Source: Roseospirillum parvum (GTDB lineage Bacteria; Pseudomonadota; Alphaproteobacteria; Rhodospirillales; Rhodospirillaceae). From it: 64,000 nucleotides of DNA. This document shows positions 1 through 8,302 of the stretch, in pieces. Within the stretch, counting starts at the first letter, position 1. Each line of letters starts with the position of its first letter. The position numbers and the translations under genes are program-made. The notes under the pieces were generated by a model. That model saw only the letters and a program-made list of their open reading frames with translations, searched no databases and was not told the DNA's origin. Location of the stretch: positions 1 through 64,000 of the forward strand of contig NZ_FNCV01000006.1 of assembly GCF_900100455.1 (NCBI RefSeq), given 5' to 3'.

Positions 1-80
1 CCCTCGGCGATATCTGCGACCTCTACACTCCAGACGAATGCTGGAACTACCTCAAGCACGCCGGATATGCGTCAGATTAA
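1..80 (+). CDS. IS630-family transposase, C-terminal fragment (runs off left edge)
   Basis: Only the last 25 codons are present, ending in TAA at 78-80. The tail contains TPDECWNYLKHAGY, the kind of ending seen in IS630-type DDE transposases (TP.EC.NY...AGY). IS630 elements move by cut and paste and insert at TA dinucleotides. The catalytic core lies outside the window, so completeness and activity cannot be judged. A TA-flanked palindrome begins 13 bases after the stop and may belong to the element's end or be its insertion site. The family call rests on a short tail. Confidence 0.6.
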   Translation, partial: LGDICDLYTPDECWNYLKHAGYASD

Positions 81-93
81 AGGCTCACCGCTC

Positions 94-157
94 TAGAGCA
101 CGGCCTCGCGGTTATATGGGGGCACAAAGCGCCCCCATATAACCGCGACGTGCTCTA
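94..157. repeat. TAGAGC-type palindrome, copy 1
   Basis: The ends are TAGAGCACG (94-102) and CGTGCTCTA (149-157). Inside, two 17-base arms (CGCGGTTATATGGGGGC and its complement) enclose a short AC-AAAGC loop. The right-hand TA supplies the TAG stop of the Lon-like gene that ends at 155. Other copies with the same ends lie at 26873, 48617 and 48690. It could be a MITE, a REP-like element or a terminator for the two converging genes. Confidence 0.8.
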
Positions 158-2656
158 ACCCGGATCGGCCGCCTTGTCCTCCTCGCGCGGGCCCAGGCGG
201 CGGCCGCGCGCCGGGTCCGGCGCTTCGCCGTACAGTTGGCGCTGGCGGCGGTGCAGGGCGGCGAGGCGGGCCGCCACCTTGCGGTTGACCGAGCCGGCCG
301 GATAGCCGCCGTCGTCCTGGCGCTCGCCCGCCGGCAGTCCGGTCAGCGTCTCGATGGCCTGATCGACCGTCTCCACCGGGTGGATGGCGAAGCGGCCGTC
401 CCGGCAGGCTTCCACCACGTCGGCCCTGAGCATCAGATGGCGAGCGTTGCTGGCCGGGATGATCACCCCCTGGTCGCCGCTCAGGCCGCGCGCCGCGCAG
501 ATGTCGAAGAAGCCCTCGATCTTCTCGTTGACCCCGCCGATGGCCTGCACCCGGCCGGTCTGGTCGACGGCGCCGGTGATGGCCAGCCCCTGGGCCAGTG
601 GCACCTCGGCCAGCGCCGAGAGCAGGGCACACAGCTCGGCGGTGGAGGCGGAATCGCCCTCGATCGGCCCGTGCGACTGCTCGAAGACCAGGCTGGCCGA
701 CAGCGACAGCGGGGTGTCCTCGGCGAAGCGGGCGGCCAGGAAGGCCGACAGGATCATCACCCCCTTGCTGTGCAGCGGCCCGCCCAGATCGACCTCGCGC
801 TCGATGTCGATCAGCTCGCCGCGCCCCATGCGGACCCGACACGAGATGCGGGCCGGGCGGCCGAACAGGGTGGTGCCCAGTTGCATCACGGTCAGCCCGT
901 TGACCTGCCCCACCTCGGCGCCCGAGGTGGCGATCAGCACGGTGCCTTCCTCGATCTCCTCCTGGATGTGCTCGCGCACCCTATCGAGGCGGGCGATCTG
1001 CGCCTTCAGCGCCGCCTCGATGTGCGCCTGACCGACGGTGGCGGCGTTTTCCAGGCCGGCCAGATGGTCGGCCTCGCGCATCAGGTCGGCGAGGCTGGCC
1101 ATGTGGGTGGTCAGCTTGCCCTGGTCCTCGACCAGCCGGGCCCCGTGCTCGATCACCCGGGCCACCGCGTCGCGGCTCAGCGGCTTCAGGCCCTCGCGCC
1201 GGGCGATGGTGCCGAGCAGGCCGGCCAGGGCGCGGGTGTTGGCCGGGCTGCGGGCCATCCGGTAGTCGAAGTCGGCGGCCACCTTGAACAACTCGCGGAA
1301 GTCGGGGTCGTGTTCGGAGAGCAGGTAGAAGATCATCGGCTCGCCGAGCAGCACCACCTTGACCCGAAGCGGAATGGCCTGCGGGTCGAGGCTTAAGGTG
1401 GGCAGCAGGCCGCTCGCCTGACCGGGCGGCTCGATGCGGATTTCCCGCGCCTTGAGGGCCCGCTTCAGGTCCTGCCAGGCGAACGGGTGGGCCAGCACCT
1501 TGTGCGCCTCAAGAACCAGGAAGCCGCCGTTGGCGCGGTGCAGGGCGCCCGGCTTGATCAGGTTGAAGTCGGCGATCAGGGCTCCGAAGTGCTGGAGGTG
1601 CTCCAGCCGGCCGACCAGATTGGGCTGGGTCGGGTGATCCTCGACCACCACCGGGGCGGTGTCGCCGTCGGCGTGGTGGACCAGACAGTTGACCCGGTAG
1701 CGCCGGAGCGCCGCCAGTGGCCCGCCGGGCTGGCTGGCCAGGGCGGCGGGCAGGGCCTCGCCCTCGGCCTCGCCGCGCAGCACCTCGCGCAGGTTGTCGA
1801 CGATGTCGGCGGTCACGGCGTCCAGGTGCTCCAGCACCTGGGGCAGGTCGGCCATCTCGGCCTTCAGGTCCTCCATCAGGTGGTCCAGGGCCTCGGCGGC
1901 GACCTGACGCTCCAGGGCGCGCACCTTGCGCCGGGTATCGCGCTCCCAGCGCGGCATCTGGCGCAGCAGGTGGTCGAGCTGCTCCTGAAGCCGGGCCATG
2001 TCGCGCTTCAGGGCCTCTCGGCGCGCCTCGGGCAGCTTCTGGAAGGCGTCGCCGGCCAGCACCTCGCCGTCCTCGCCGAGCGGCGCCAGGGCCAGCCCGG
2101 AGGACAGCCGGACCAGGGTCAGGTGATGCTCGGTGGCGGCTTTCTGCACGTCGCCGAAAGCGGCCTCCTGGCGCGCCTTCAGCTCCTGCTCCAGGGCTTG
2201 GCGCCGGTGGGCCACCGCCTCGCTGTCCAGGGCCCGGGGCAGGGCCACGGTCATGTCCTCGATCAGGGCGGCCATGGCCTGGGCGAAGGGGCGCCCCCGG
2301 CCGTGCGGCAGCGACAGGGCGCGCGGCCGGTGGGGCTGGGCGAAGTCGTGCACGTAGCACCAGTCGTCGGGCCCCGGCATGGCGGCGGCCAGCTCGGCCA
2401 GATGGCGGCGGACCAGGCTTTCCTTGCCGGTGCCCTGGATGCCCAGGGCGAACAGGTTGTAGCCCTCGGCCGCCATCCCCATGGCGAAGGTCAGGGCGGC
2501 GACCGCCCGATCCTGGCCCACCGGGGCGTCGCTGTCGGGCAACTCGGCGGTGGTGGCGAAGGGCAGGTCGGCCGGGTCGCAGGCCACATAGAGCCTGTCC
2601 GGCGGCAGCGGGGAAACCGGCATGGAGGGGAACGCCTTTTGATCGAATGGACCCAT
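155..2656 (-). CDS. Lon-like AAA+ protease (LonB/YcbZ type)
   Basis: This is an 833-residue ATP-dependent protease with one AAA+ domain and a C-terminal Lon (S16) peptidase domain. The Walker A motif is GIQGTGKES at residues 72-80. A long helical insert follows at about residues 190-290. The Ser-Lys dyad is Ser669 in EGDSAS and Lys712 in NEKIEGFF. It lacks the N-terminal substrate domain of LonA, which matches the YcbZ/LonH branch and not the housekeeping Lon. A second possible start is Met12 (2623), where the AAA-rich upstream is no weaker, so the first 11 residues are uncertain. It is cytosolic and its substrates are unknown. The TAG stop lies inside the palindrome at 94-157. The gene runs toward the transposase fragment and stands apart from the CoA-transferase upstream, with about 60 bases between them. 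Confidence 0.9.
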   Translation of the reverse strand: MGPFDQKAFPSMPVSPLPPDRLYVACDPADLPFATTAELPDSDAPVGQDRAVAALTFAMGMAAEGYNLFALGIQGTGKESLVRRHLAELAAAMPGPDDWCYVHDFAQPHRPRALSLPHGRGRPFAQAMAALIEDMTVALPRALDSEAVAHRRQALEQELKARQEAAFGDVQKAATEHHLTLVRLSSGLALAPLGEDGEVLAGDAFQKLPEARREALKRDMARLQEQLDHLLRQMPRWERDTRRKVRALERQVAAEALDHLMEDLKAEMADLPQVLEHLDAVTADIVDNLREVLRGEAEGEALPAALASQPGGPLAALRRYRVNCLVHHADGDTAPVVVEDHPTQPNLVGRLEHLQHFGALIADFNLIKPGALHRANGGFLVLEAHKVLAHPFAWQDLKRALKAREIRIEPPGQASGLLPTLSLDPQAIPLRVKVVLLGEPMIFYLLSEHDPDFRELFKVAADFDYRMARSPANTRALAGLLGTIARREGLKPLSRDAVARVIEHGARLVEDQGKLTTHMASLADLMREADHLAGLENAATVGQAHIEAALKAQIARLDRVREHIQEEIEEGTVLIATSGAEVGQVNGLTVMQLGTTLFGRPARISCRVRMGRGELIDIEREVDLGGPLHSKGVMILSAFLAARFAEDTPLSLSASLVFEQSHGPIEGDSASTAELCALLSALAEVPLAQGLAITGAVDQTGRVQAIGGVNEKIEGFFDICAARGLSGDQGVIIPASNARHLMLRADVVEACRDGRFAIHPVETVDQAIETLTGLPAGERQDDGGYPAGSVNRKVAARLAALHRRQRQLYGEAPDPARGRRLGPREEDKAADPG

Positions 2657-2716
2657 CGGTCACAGGGTTTCGGTCACAGTGACAAACCGCCAGCCGGGTG
2701 TCCACCGCCACGCCGG

Positions 2717-3952
2717 TCAGCCGGCGATGATGCCCTGGGCAATCAGGTGGTTCACCTCGGCCTCGGACAGCCCGGCCTCGGCCAGCACCTCGCGGCCGTG
2801 CTCGCCGATGCGCGGCGGCGGCCGGCGGTAGGTCGGCGGGGTGGCCGACAGGGAAAGCGGGTTGGCGACCAGGGTCACCGGCTCGGGGCTGGCCGGATGG
2901 TCCATGGCCACGGTCATGCCGCGCGCCTTGACGTGGGGGTCGGCGAACACCTCGGGGATGGCGTTGACCGGGCCCGAGGGCACGCCGGCCGCCTCCAGGT
3001 CGGCCAGCCACTCGGCCCGGGTGCGGCCGGCGATGCAGGGGCGGATCAGGGCGTCCAGCTCCCAGCGGTTGGCGACCCGCGCCGGGTTGGTGGCAAAGCG
3101 CGCGTCGTCGGCCAGCCCGTCGAGCCCCGCCACCTGACAGAAGCGGCGGAACTGGCCATCGTTGCCGACCGCCAGGATGAGGTGGCCGTCCGAGGCCTGG
3201 AAGGTGTCGTAGGGCACGATGTTGGGGTGCCCGTTGCCGTGCCGCCCCGGCGGCTGGCCGGAGACCAGCCAGTTCTGGGCCTGATAGGTCAGCCAGGCGA
3301 TCTGGCTGTCGAGCAGGTTGGCGTCGATGTGCTGGCCCTGCCCGGTGCGCCGCTTGTGGTCCAGGGCGGCGAGGATGGCGACCGCGGCGTAGAGGCCGGT
3401 CAACTGGTCGGCGTTGGCGTTGCCGACCTTGGTCGGCGGGCCCTCGGTGGGCCCGGTCAGGCTCATCATGCCGCCCATGCCCTGGGCCAGATAGTCGTAG
3501 CCGGCCCGGTGGGCATAGGGGCCGGTCTGCCCGAAGCCGGTGATCGAGCAGTAGATCAGGCCCGGGAATTCATCCTTGAGGTCGTCGTAGGAGAGCCCGT
3601 AGCGGGCCAGTCCGCCGACCTTGAAGTTCTCCACCAGCACGTCGGCCGAGGCGGCGAGGCGGCGGATCAGGGCCGGCGCGTCGGGGTGGGCCAGATCCAC
3701 CGCCAGCGACCGTTTGTTGCGGTTGACCGACAGGAAATAGGCGCTCTCCCGGCTGTCGGCGCCGCTGCCGTCGTTCAGGAAGGGCGGCCCCCAGGCGCGG
3801 GTGTCGTCGCCGCTGCCCGGGCGCTCGATCTTGATCACCTCGGCCCCCAGGTCGGCCAGCGTCTGGGTGCAGAACGGTCCGGCCAGCACGCGGGACAGAT
3901 CGAGGACCTTGAGGCCGGCCAGCGGGCCGGCGGGGGCGGGGGTGTCGGTCAT
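2717..3952 (-). CDS. CaiB/BaiF-type class III CoA-transferase
   Basis: This 411-residue protein belongs to family III CoA-transferases, which move CoA between carboxylic acids through an aspartyl-CoA thioester. Visible signatures are LKVLDLSRVLAGPFCTQTLA near the N-terminus, GAEVIKIERPGSGDDTR, and the putative catalytic Asp182 in NADQLTGLYAA. The start is Met at 3952, where the conserved N-terminus begins; the frame stays open much further upstream but only antisense to the transporter. It is divergent from a BCCT carrier, with 207 bases between them, so the two may be co-regulated. Family members include AcuN (acrylate metabolism), and DddD, a DMSP lyase with two such domains; this protein has one. 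The substrate cannot be read from sequence. Confidence 0.9.
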   Translation of the reverse strand: MTDTPAPAGPLAGLKVLDLSRVLAGPFCTQTLADLGAEVIKIERPGSGDDTRAWGPPFLNDGSGADSRESAYFLSVNRNKRSLAVDLAHPDAPALIRRLAASADVLVENFKVGGLARYGLSYDDLKDEFPGLIYCSITGFGQTGPYAHRAGYDYLAQGMGGMMSLTGPTEGPPTKVGNANADQLTGLYAAVAILAALDHKRRTGQGQHIDANLLDSQIAWLTYQAQNWLVSGQPPGRHGNGHPNIVPYDTFQASDGHLILAVGNDGQFRRFCQVAGLDGLADDARFATNPARVANRWELDALIRPCIAGRTRAEWLADLEAAGVPSGPVNAIPEVFADPHVKARGMTVAMDHPASPEPVTLVANPLSLSATPPTYRRPPPRIGEHGREVLAEAGLSEAEVNHLIAQGIIAG

Positions 3953-4159
3953 GGTCGGGTGCTTCTCGGTTCGGGGGCGGAACGGGCGGCGGATTTCTCG
4001 CGGCCTCCCCGGGGGATAGCCCATGGCCGCCTGAAAATGAACCGTCATCTTGTGGGGGTTTGAAATCCGCCGGTGGATGTGGAAGAAAGACCGCCCTTCG
4101 CTTTCCTGAGGAAGCTCAAGGCGGCTTTGGCCGTCCCCACCCACAATCAGGAGGCATTC
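3953..4159. other. Divergent intergenic region, CoA-transferase / BCCT transporter
   Basis: These 207 bases must hold the promoters of both divergent genes. I see no clean -35/-10 pair. The right end carries AGGAGG (4149-4154), the ribosome binding site of the transporter. An open frame from 4073 could add 29 residues to the transporter, but it has a poor start context. Confidence 0.6.
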
Positions 4160-5728
4160 ATGCCTGATACATACAATACCGAATACGAAGTGGGGCAAGA
4201 TAATATTCAGAAATTCGGGATGGATATTCACAACCCCGTCTTCTGGGTTTCTGCCCTTCTGGTTATTTTCTTCGTCGTCGGCACCATCATGATGCCGGAG
4301 CAGGCCAAGCAGGTGTTCGACGGCGCCAAGGGCTGGTCGATCAACAACTTCGACTGGCTGTTCATGGTCGGCGCCAACATCTTCGTGGTCTTCTGCCTGC
4401 TTTTGATCGTCCTGCCGGTGGGCAAGGTGCGCATCGGTGGCGAGGAGGCGGTGCCCGAGTTCTCCACCCTGTCGTGGTTCGCCATGCTGTTTGCCGCCGG
4501 CATGGGCATCGGCCTGATGTTCTGGAGCGTCGCCGAGCCGACCGCCTATTTCACCGACTGGTGGGGCACGCCCTTGAACGCCGCCGCCAACACGCCGGAA
4601 GGGGCGCGCATGGCGATGAACGCCACCATGTTCCACTGGGGTCTGCACCCGTGGGCGATCTATGCCGTGGTGGCGCTGTCGCTGGCCTTCTTCGCCTACA
4701 ACAAGGGCCTGCCGCTGACCATCCGCTCGGCCTTCTATCCCTTGATCAAGGATGGCTCGTGGGGCTGGTTCGGCAACCTGATCGACGTGGTGGCGGTGCT
4801 CGCCACGCTGTTCGGTCTGGCCACCTCGCTCGGCTTCGGGGCCCAGCAGGCGGCGGCCGGCCTGCATTTCCTGTTCGGCTTGCCCAACGGCATCACCACC
4901 CAGGTGGGGATCATCGTCGGGGTCACCTCGATCGCCGTCATCTCGGTGGTCCGGGGGCTCGATGGCGGGGTCAAGCTGCTTTCCAACATCAACATGAGCC
5001 TGGCCGGGCTGCTGCTTTTGTTCGTCCTGGTGGTCGGGCCGACGGCGACCATCTTCGCCACCATGTGGACCACCGGCCTGGGTTACCTCGAGAACCTGAT
5101 CCCCTTGAGCAACTGGATCGGCCGCGAGGACGACAAGTTCTATCACGGCTGGACGGTGTTCTACTGGGCCTGGTGGATTTCCTGGTCGCCCTTCGTCGGC
5201 ATGTTCATCGCCCGCATCTCGCGCGGGCGCACGGTGCGCGAGTTCATCACCGCCGTGCTGCTGGTGCCGACCCTGGTCACCCTGCTGTGGATGGCCGCCT
5301 TCGGGGGCACCGCGCTGGAGCAGATCCAGAACAACATCGGCGCCCTGGCCGGTGGCCTGGATGCGGTCGAGCTGGCCATGTTCCAGATGCTCGACAACCT
5401 GCCGCTGACCGGCATCGTGTCGTTCCTGGCCATCTTCCTGGTCCTGGTGTTTTTCATCACCTCGTCGGACTCGGGCTCGCTGGTCATCGATTCGATCACC
5501 GCCGGCGGCAAGCTCGACGCCCCGGTGCCGCAGCGCATCTTCTGGGCGGTGATCGAGGGCGTGGTCGCCGGCGCCCTGCTGTTCGGCGGCGGGGCCGATG
5601 CCCTGGGGGCGCTTCAGGCGGCGGCGATCACCGTCGGCCTGCCCTTCACCCTGGTTCTCATCGCCATGTGCGTGGCCCTCTACCTGGGCCTGGAGCACGA
5701 GCGCAAGATGGTCCTGGGCGAGCGCTGA
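4160..5728 (+). CDS. BCCT-family betaine/choline/carnitine-type transporter
   Basis: A 522-residue inner-membrane secondary carrier with about 12 membrane segments. It carries the BCCT signature: GMGIGLMFWSVAEP at about residues 114-127, and WAWWISWSPFVGMFIARISR in the segment 8 region. The Met in GMGIG is typical of sodium-coupled carriers such as BetP, whereas the proton- and sodium-independent exchanger CaiT differs there. The start at 4160 follows a strong AGGAGG five bases upstream. Substrates in the family are quaternary ammonium compounds and the sulfonium DMSP (DddT-type carriers). The neighbouring DMSP-lyase-like cupin and CoA-transferase make DMSP a reasonable candidate, but glycine betaine or choline fit equally on sequence alone. 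The C-terminal osmosensing tail is short. Confidence 0.93.
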   Translation: MPDTYNTEYEVGQDNIQKFGMDIHNPVFWVSALLVIFFVVGTIMMPEQAKQVFDGAKGWSINNFDWLFMVGANIFVVFCLLLIVLPVGKVRIGGEEAVPEFSTLSWFAMLFAAGMGIGLMFWSVAEPTAYFTDWWGTPLNAAANTPEGARMAMNATMFHWGLHPWAIYAVVALSLAFFAYNKGLPLTIRSAFYPLIKDGSWGWFGNLIDVVAVLATLFGLATSLGFGAQQAAAGLHFLFGLPNGITTQVGIIVGVTSIAVISVVRGLDGGVKLLSNINMSLAGLLLLFVLVVGPTATIFATMWTTGLGYLENLIPLSNWIGREDDKFYHGWTVFYWAWWISWSPFVGMFIARISRGRTVREFITAVLLVPTLVTLLWMAAFGGTALEQIQNNIGALAGGLDAVELAMFQMLDNLPLTGIVSFLAIFLVLVFFITSSDSGSLVIDSITAGGKLDAPVPQRIFWAVIEGVVAGALLFGGGADALGALQAAAITVGLPFTLVLIAMCVALYLGLEHERKMVLGER

Positions 5729-5764
5729 GGCAGTCCCTGGCTCCTATCCAAGACGACCACCAGA

Positions 5765-5791
5765 GGGGGGCCGGCCGGGCCCCCCTTTTTT
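5765..5791 (+). terminator. Rho-independent terminator after the BCCT gene
   Basis: GGGGGGCC (5765-5772) and GGCCCCCC (5778-5785) form an 8-bp stem with a 5-base loop, followed by six T residues (5786-5791). It lies 37 bases after the transporter stop and just before the end of the convergent cupin gene. Confidence 0.88.
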
Positions 5792-5796
5792 GTGGC

Positions 5797-6444
5797 CTAT
5801 CCGCCCCGCCCGAGCCGCATCTCCGGGGCCGCCAGGCGCTCCGGCGGGCCGATCCAGGCGTAGGCCAGCAGGCAGGGCTCGTGGTCGCCCACGGTCAGCC
5901 GGTGGGTCTCGCCGACCTTGTTGAGGATCAACGAGCCCGGGGCGTGGACCGCCGCGTCGTTTTCCGACCACGCCCCGGTCAGCGAGATGTAGCTCTCCTC
6001 GATGTCGCGGTGGTGGTGCTGGGGGTAGGTGGTGCCCGGGGCCAGCAGGACCATGCCCAGGGTCAGCGGCTCGGCGATCACCGGACCGTTGGGGCCGAGC
6101 ACCTCGGTATAGGCGAAGCGCCGGGCCAGGGCCGGCGGCGGCCGCCGGTAGCCCAGCCGCCAGTCGAGACGCGGCGCGATGCGCCCGACCGCCCGGGCCA
6201 GCGCGGCCAACGGCCCATCCACCGCCCGGTCCAGGGCGCGGCCCAGATGGGCCACCACCGGCTGGTCGGCGGGGGCCGCCTCGGCCACCGGCGGATTGCC
6301 CTGGACGACGCGGTTCAGGCGCTCGCGGACCTGGCGCTGGTGGGCCCGGATGGGGGCGCTGCCGCCGGCCGAGCCACGGCGGTAGATGCCATCGACCTCG
6401 CGCAACAGGTAGGCCCAGTCGGGATGATCGGCGAGGCGGGACAT
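5797..6444 (-). CDS. DMSP-lyase-like cupin (DddL/DddQ family)
   Basis: This 215-residue protein has an N-terminal helical part and a C-terminal cupin barrel. The part from HLGRALDRAVDGPLAALARA (66-85) through LDWRLGYR to the barrel follows the layout of DddL/DddQ-type dimethylsulfoniopropionate lyases, which cleave DMSP to dimethyl sulfide and acrylate. Candidate metal ligands are His143 and His145 in TTYPQHHH, Glu149/150, Tyr152 and His181 in GETHRL. The His-to-Tyr spacing is one residue longer than the usual H-x3-E-x-Y. The gene is convergent with a BCCT carrier. The family placement is fairly firm; lyase activity is not proven, since the cupin-DLL family also holds members without known function. 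Confidence 0.8.
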   Translation of the reverse strand: MSRLADHPDWAYLLREVDGIYRRGSAGGSAPIRAHQRQVRERLNRVVQGNPPVAEAAPADQPVVAHLGRALDRAVDGPLAALARAVGRIAPRLDWRLGYRRPPPALARRFAYTEVLGPNGPVIAEPLTLGMVLLAPGTTYPQHHHRDIEESYISLTGAWSENDAAVHAPGSLILNKVGETHRLTVGDHEPCLLAYAWIGPPERLAAPEMRLGRGG

Positions 6445-6556
6445 GGCGGACGCAACCTTGGGGCGGACGGTCGGGAAGGGGTTGGCACAGGCACCCGGGC
6501 CGCCGGCGGGGGGCGGGTGAACGGGTCGGAACGGGGCGTTCGCGGCTGGTTTCGGC

Positions 6557-6730
6557 TCAGCCGTTCCCGTGGTCCAGGGTGAAGGCGTCGGGCGTGGCCT
6601 GGGCGATGGTGCCGTCCAGGCTGATCCACGCGCCGTCGACCTGATCGTAGGGGTTGGCCGCGATGGCGGGCATGGTCGCTAGGCCGGTGGTTCCGGCGGC
6701 AACGGCCAGGGCGGTGAGTGTCTTGCGCAT
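6557..6730 (-). CDS. Small exported protein, apparently short OB-fold-like
   Basis: A 57-residue protein that starts at Met 6730 behind a clear GGGAGG site on the minus strand. Residues 1-23 form a signal peptide ending in AIA. The mature part contains GAWISLDGTIAQATPDAFTL, resembling the first strands of small periplasmic OB-fold proteins of alphaproteobacteria. Those usually continue for about 50 more residues after a GDG-type turn, whereas here TGA follows GNG directly. The downstream frames do not resume the pattern. It may be a truncated gene or a natural short form. Function unknown. Confidence 0.55.
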   Translation of the reverse strand: MRKTLTALAVAAGTTGLATMPAIAANPYDQVDGAWISLDGTIAQATPDAFTLDHGNG

Positions 6731-6893
6731 GACAATCCTCCCTCTGTGGGTTGCCGGGAAAAGGGGTGGCGGCGGGCGGCGTTCCGCCGGCTGCCACCCC
6801 GACAACGCCCGGCCGCCGCGGTGGGTTCCACCGGTCGGGGAAAAATCCGCCAAAGGGGGAAGGTCAAAGGGGGGAGGCCAAAGGGAGGAAGGT

Positions 6894-7781
6894 TCAGTCG
6901 GCCGTGTCGCCGAACAGCTTGTAGAGGGCCGAATGGTCCAACTCGCCCAGGCCGCGCTCGATCAGGCGGGCGTAGTGGTCGCGGGTCAGGGCGGTGGCCG
7001 GCAGCTCGATGCCGGACTGGGCGGCCAGGGCCAGGGCCTGGTCGAGGTCCTTGTGCTGGGTGGTCACCTTGCCGCCGGGTTCGAAACGGTCGGTCACCAT
7101 GCGCGCCCCGTGCAGGGCGAGAATGCGCGAATCGGCGAAACCGCCCATGATCGCCTCGCGGACCAGGGCCGGATCGACCCCGGCGGCGCGGGCCAGGGCC
7201 AGGGCCTCGGCGACGGCGCCGATGGTCAGCCCGACGATGACCTGATTGGCCGCCTTGGCGACCTGCCCGGCGCCGGCCGGGCCGAGGTGGGTGAAGCGCT
7301 CGCCCAGCACCTCGAGGATCGGGCGGGCCCGGGCGATCGCCTCGGCCTCGCCGCCGGCCATGATGATCAGGTTGCCGGCCTCGGCGGCCACCGTGCCGCC
7401 AGACACCGGGGCATCGATGAAGCTGCCGCCGGCCGCCGCCACCCGCTCGGCCAGCCGCCGGGTGGCGGCCACCTCGGTGGTCCCCATGTCGATGACCAGC
7501 CCGCCCGGGGCCAGCCCCTGGAGCACCCCGTCGGGGCCGAGCACGGCCTGTTCCACCGCCGGGGTGTCGCTGACCGCGAGGATCACCACCTCGGCCGCCT
7601 CGGCGACCCGGGCCGGGCAGTCGAGGCCCATCAGCCCGACCTCGGCCAGCTTGCGCACCGGCCCCGGCGAGCGGCTGGCGATGGCCACCTTGGCCCCGGC
7701 CCGGAACAGGTTGAGGGCCATCGGCCGGCCCATCAGGCCCATGCCGACGACCCCCACCGAGTGGCCGGCCAGCGGGGTCAT
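6894..7781 (-). CDS. NAD(P)-dependent 3-hydroxyisobutyrate-dehydrogenase-type oxidoreductase
   Basis: A 295-residue beta-hydroxyacid dehydrogenase. The Rossmann motif GVVGMGLMGRPMALNL spans residues 10-25, the substrate motif DAPVSGG is at 123-129, and the catalytic Lys176 sits in GAGQVAKAANQ. Family reactions include oxidation of 3-hydroxyisobutyrate and reduction of tartronate or succinate semialdehyde; the substrate here is not determined. Its ATG overlaps the stop of the TerB-like gene upstream (TGATG), so the two are translationally coupled. A role in 3-hydroxypropionate metabolism downstream of acrylate is conceivable, given the cupin nearby, but this is speculation. Confidence 0.88.
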   Translation of the reverse strand: MTPLAGHSVGVVGMGLMGRPMALNLFRAGAKVAIASRSPGPVRKLAEVGLMGLDCPARVAEAAEVVILAVSDTPAVEQAVLGPDGVLQGLAPGGLVIDMGTTEVAATRRLAERVAAAGGSFIDAPVSGGTVAAEAGNLIIMAGGEAEAIARARPILEVLGERFTHLGPAGAGQVAKAANQVIVGLTIGAVAEALALARAAGVDPALVREAIMGGFADSRILALHGARMVTDRFEPGGKVTTQHKDLDQALALAAQSGIELPATALTRDHYARLIERGLGELDHSALYKLFGDTAD

Positions 7782-8197
7782 CAGAGGGCCCGGTAGCGGG
7801 CCGCGATGCCGCGCTCGATGGCCGCCGCGACCAGCCGCTCGACGTCCAGCTGGTGGCGCAGGATTTCCAGCAGGCGCAACTCCTCCTGGTGCGCCGTGCC
7901 GTCCACCGCCACCGTCTCGCAGGCCAGGGCATAGGCGGTTTCGCGCATCCGGGGGGGCAGGGCGCGGGCGATCATGTCGACCACCCGGTCCAGCCCCTCG
8001 TCGTCGTCGAGCAGGGCGGCGCAGTCGCCGGCCACGCGGCTGAGGCTTTCCGGGTCGAAGTTGGCGAAGGCCGGCAGGGTCTGGACCAGCCGGCCGATCA
8101 GCCGCAACTCCTTCTCGCTCATGTCCGTGTCGGCCGCCGAGGCGATGACCATGGCATAGATCAAGGCTTCCTCGGGACGGATGGTTGACGCGCTCAC
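7781..8197 (-). CDS. TerB-family (tellurite-resistance-type) protein
   Basis: A 138-residue all-helical protein of the TerB family. It contains IYAMVIASAADTDMSEKEL, with the acidic metal-type site of the family, and a second acidic pair in ACETVAVDGTAHQEELR. The chosen start is GTG at 8197, because AAGGAG lies 9 bases upstream and the family homology begins there; the frame extends 31 codons further with no homology. It is coupled to the dehydrogenase downstream. Its biochemical function is unknown; some family members act with phage defence or stress proteins. Confidence 0.8.
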   Translation of the reverse strand: MSASTIRPEEALIYAMVIASAADTDMSEKELRLIGRLVQTLPAFANFDPESLSRVAGDCAALLDDDEGLDRVVDMIARALPPRMRETAYALACETVAVDGTAHQEELRLLEILRHQLDVERLVAAAIERGIAARYRAL

Positions 8198-8302
8198 GCC
8201 CTTGCACTCCTTCGAAAAAAATACCGCGGATGGTTCCACTCTAACCCCGCCGCCCCGGCGACCCCAAGAACAACCGGAAAGGATAGACAACCGGAAAGGA
8301 GA

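Noticed and set aside
2717-3952. CoA-transferase as DddD DMSP lyase
   Set aside because: DddD has two fused CaiB-type domains and is about twice this length; only one domain is present.
1487-4063. A long plus-strand frame over the Lon-like and CoA-transferase genes
   Set aside because: It is a shadow of the minus-strand genes, with repetitive Gly/Gln/His composition and no domain.
2717-5698. A 993-residue minus-strand frame that would fuse a long N-terminal part to the CoA-transferase
   Set aside because: The extra part lies antisense to the BCCT transporter and has no homology; family homology begins at Met 3952.
6445-6556. Frameshifted remainder of the small exported protein
   Set aside because: None of the three downstream frames resumes the expected strand pattern, so no frameshift is supported.
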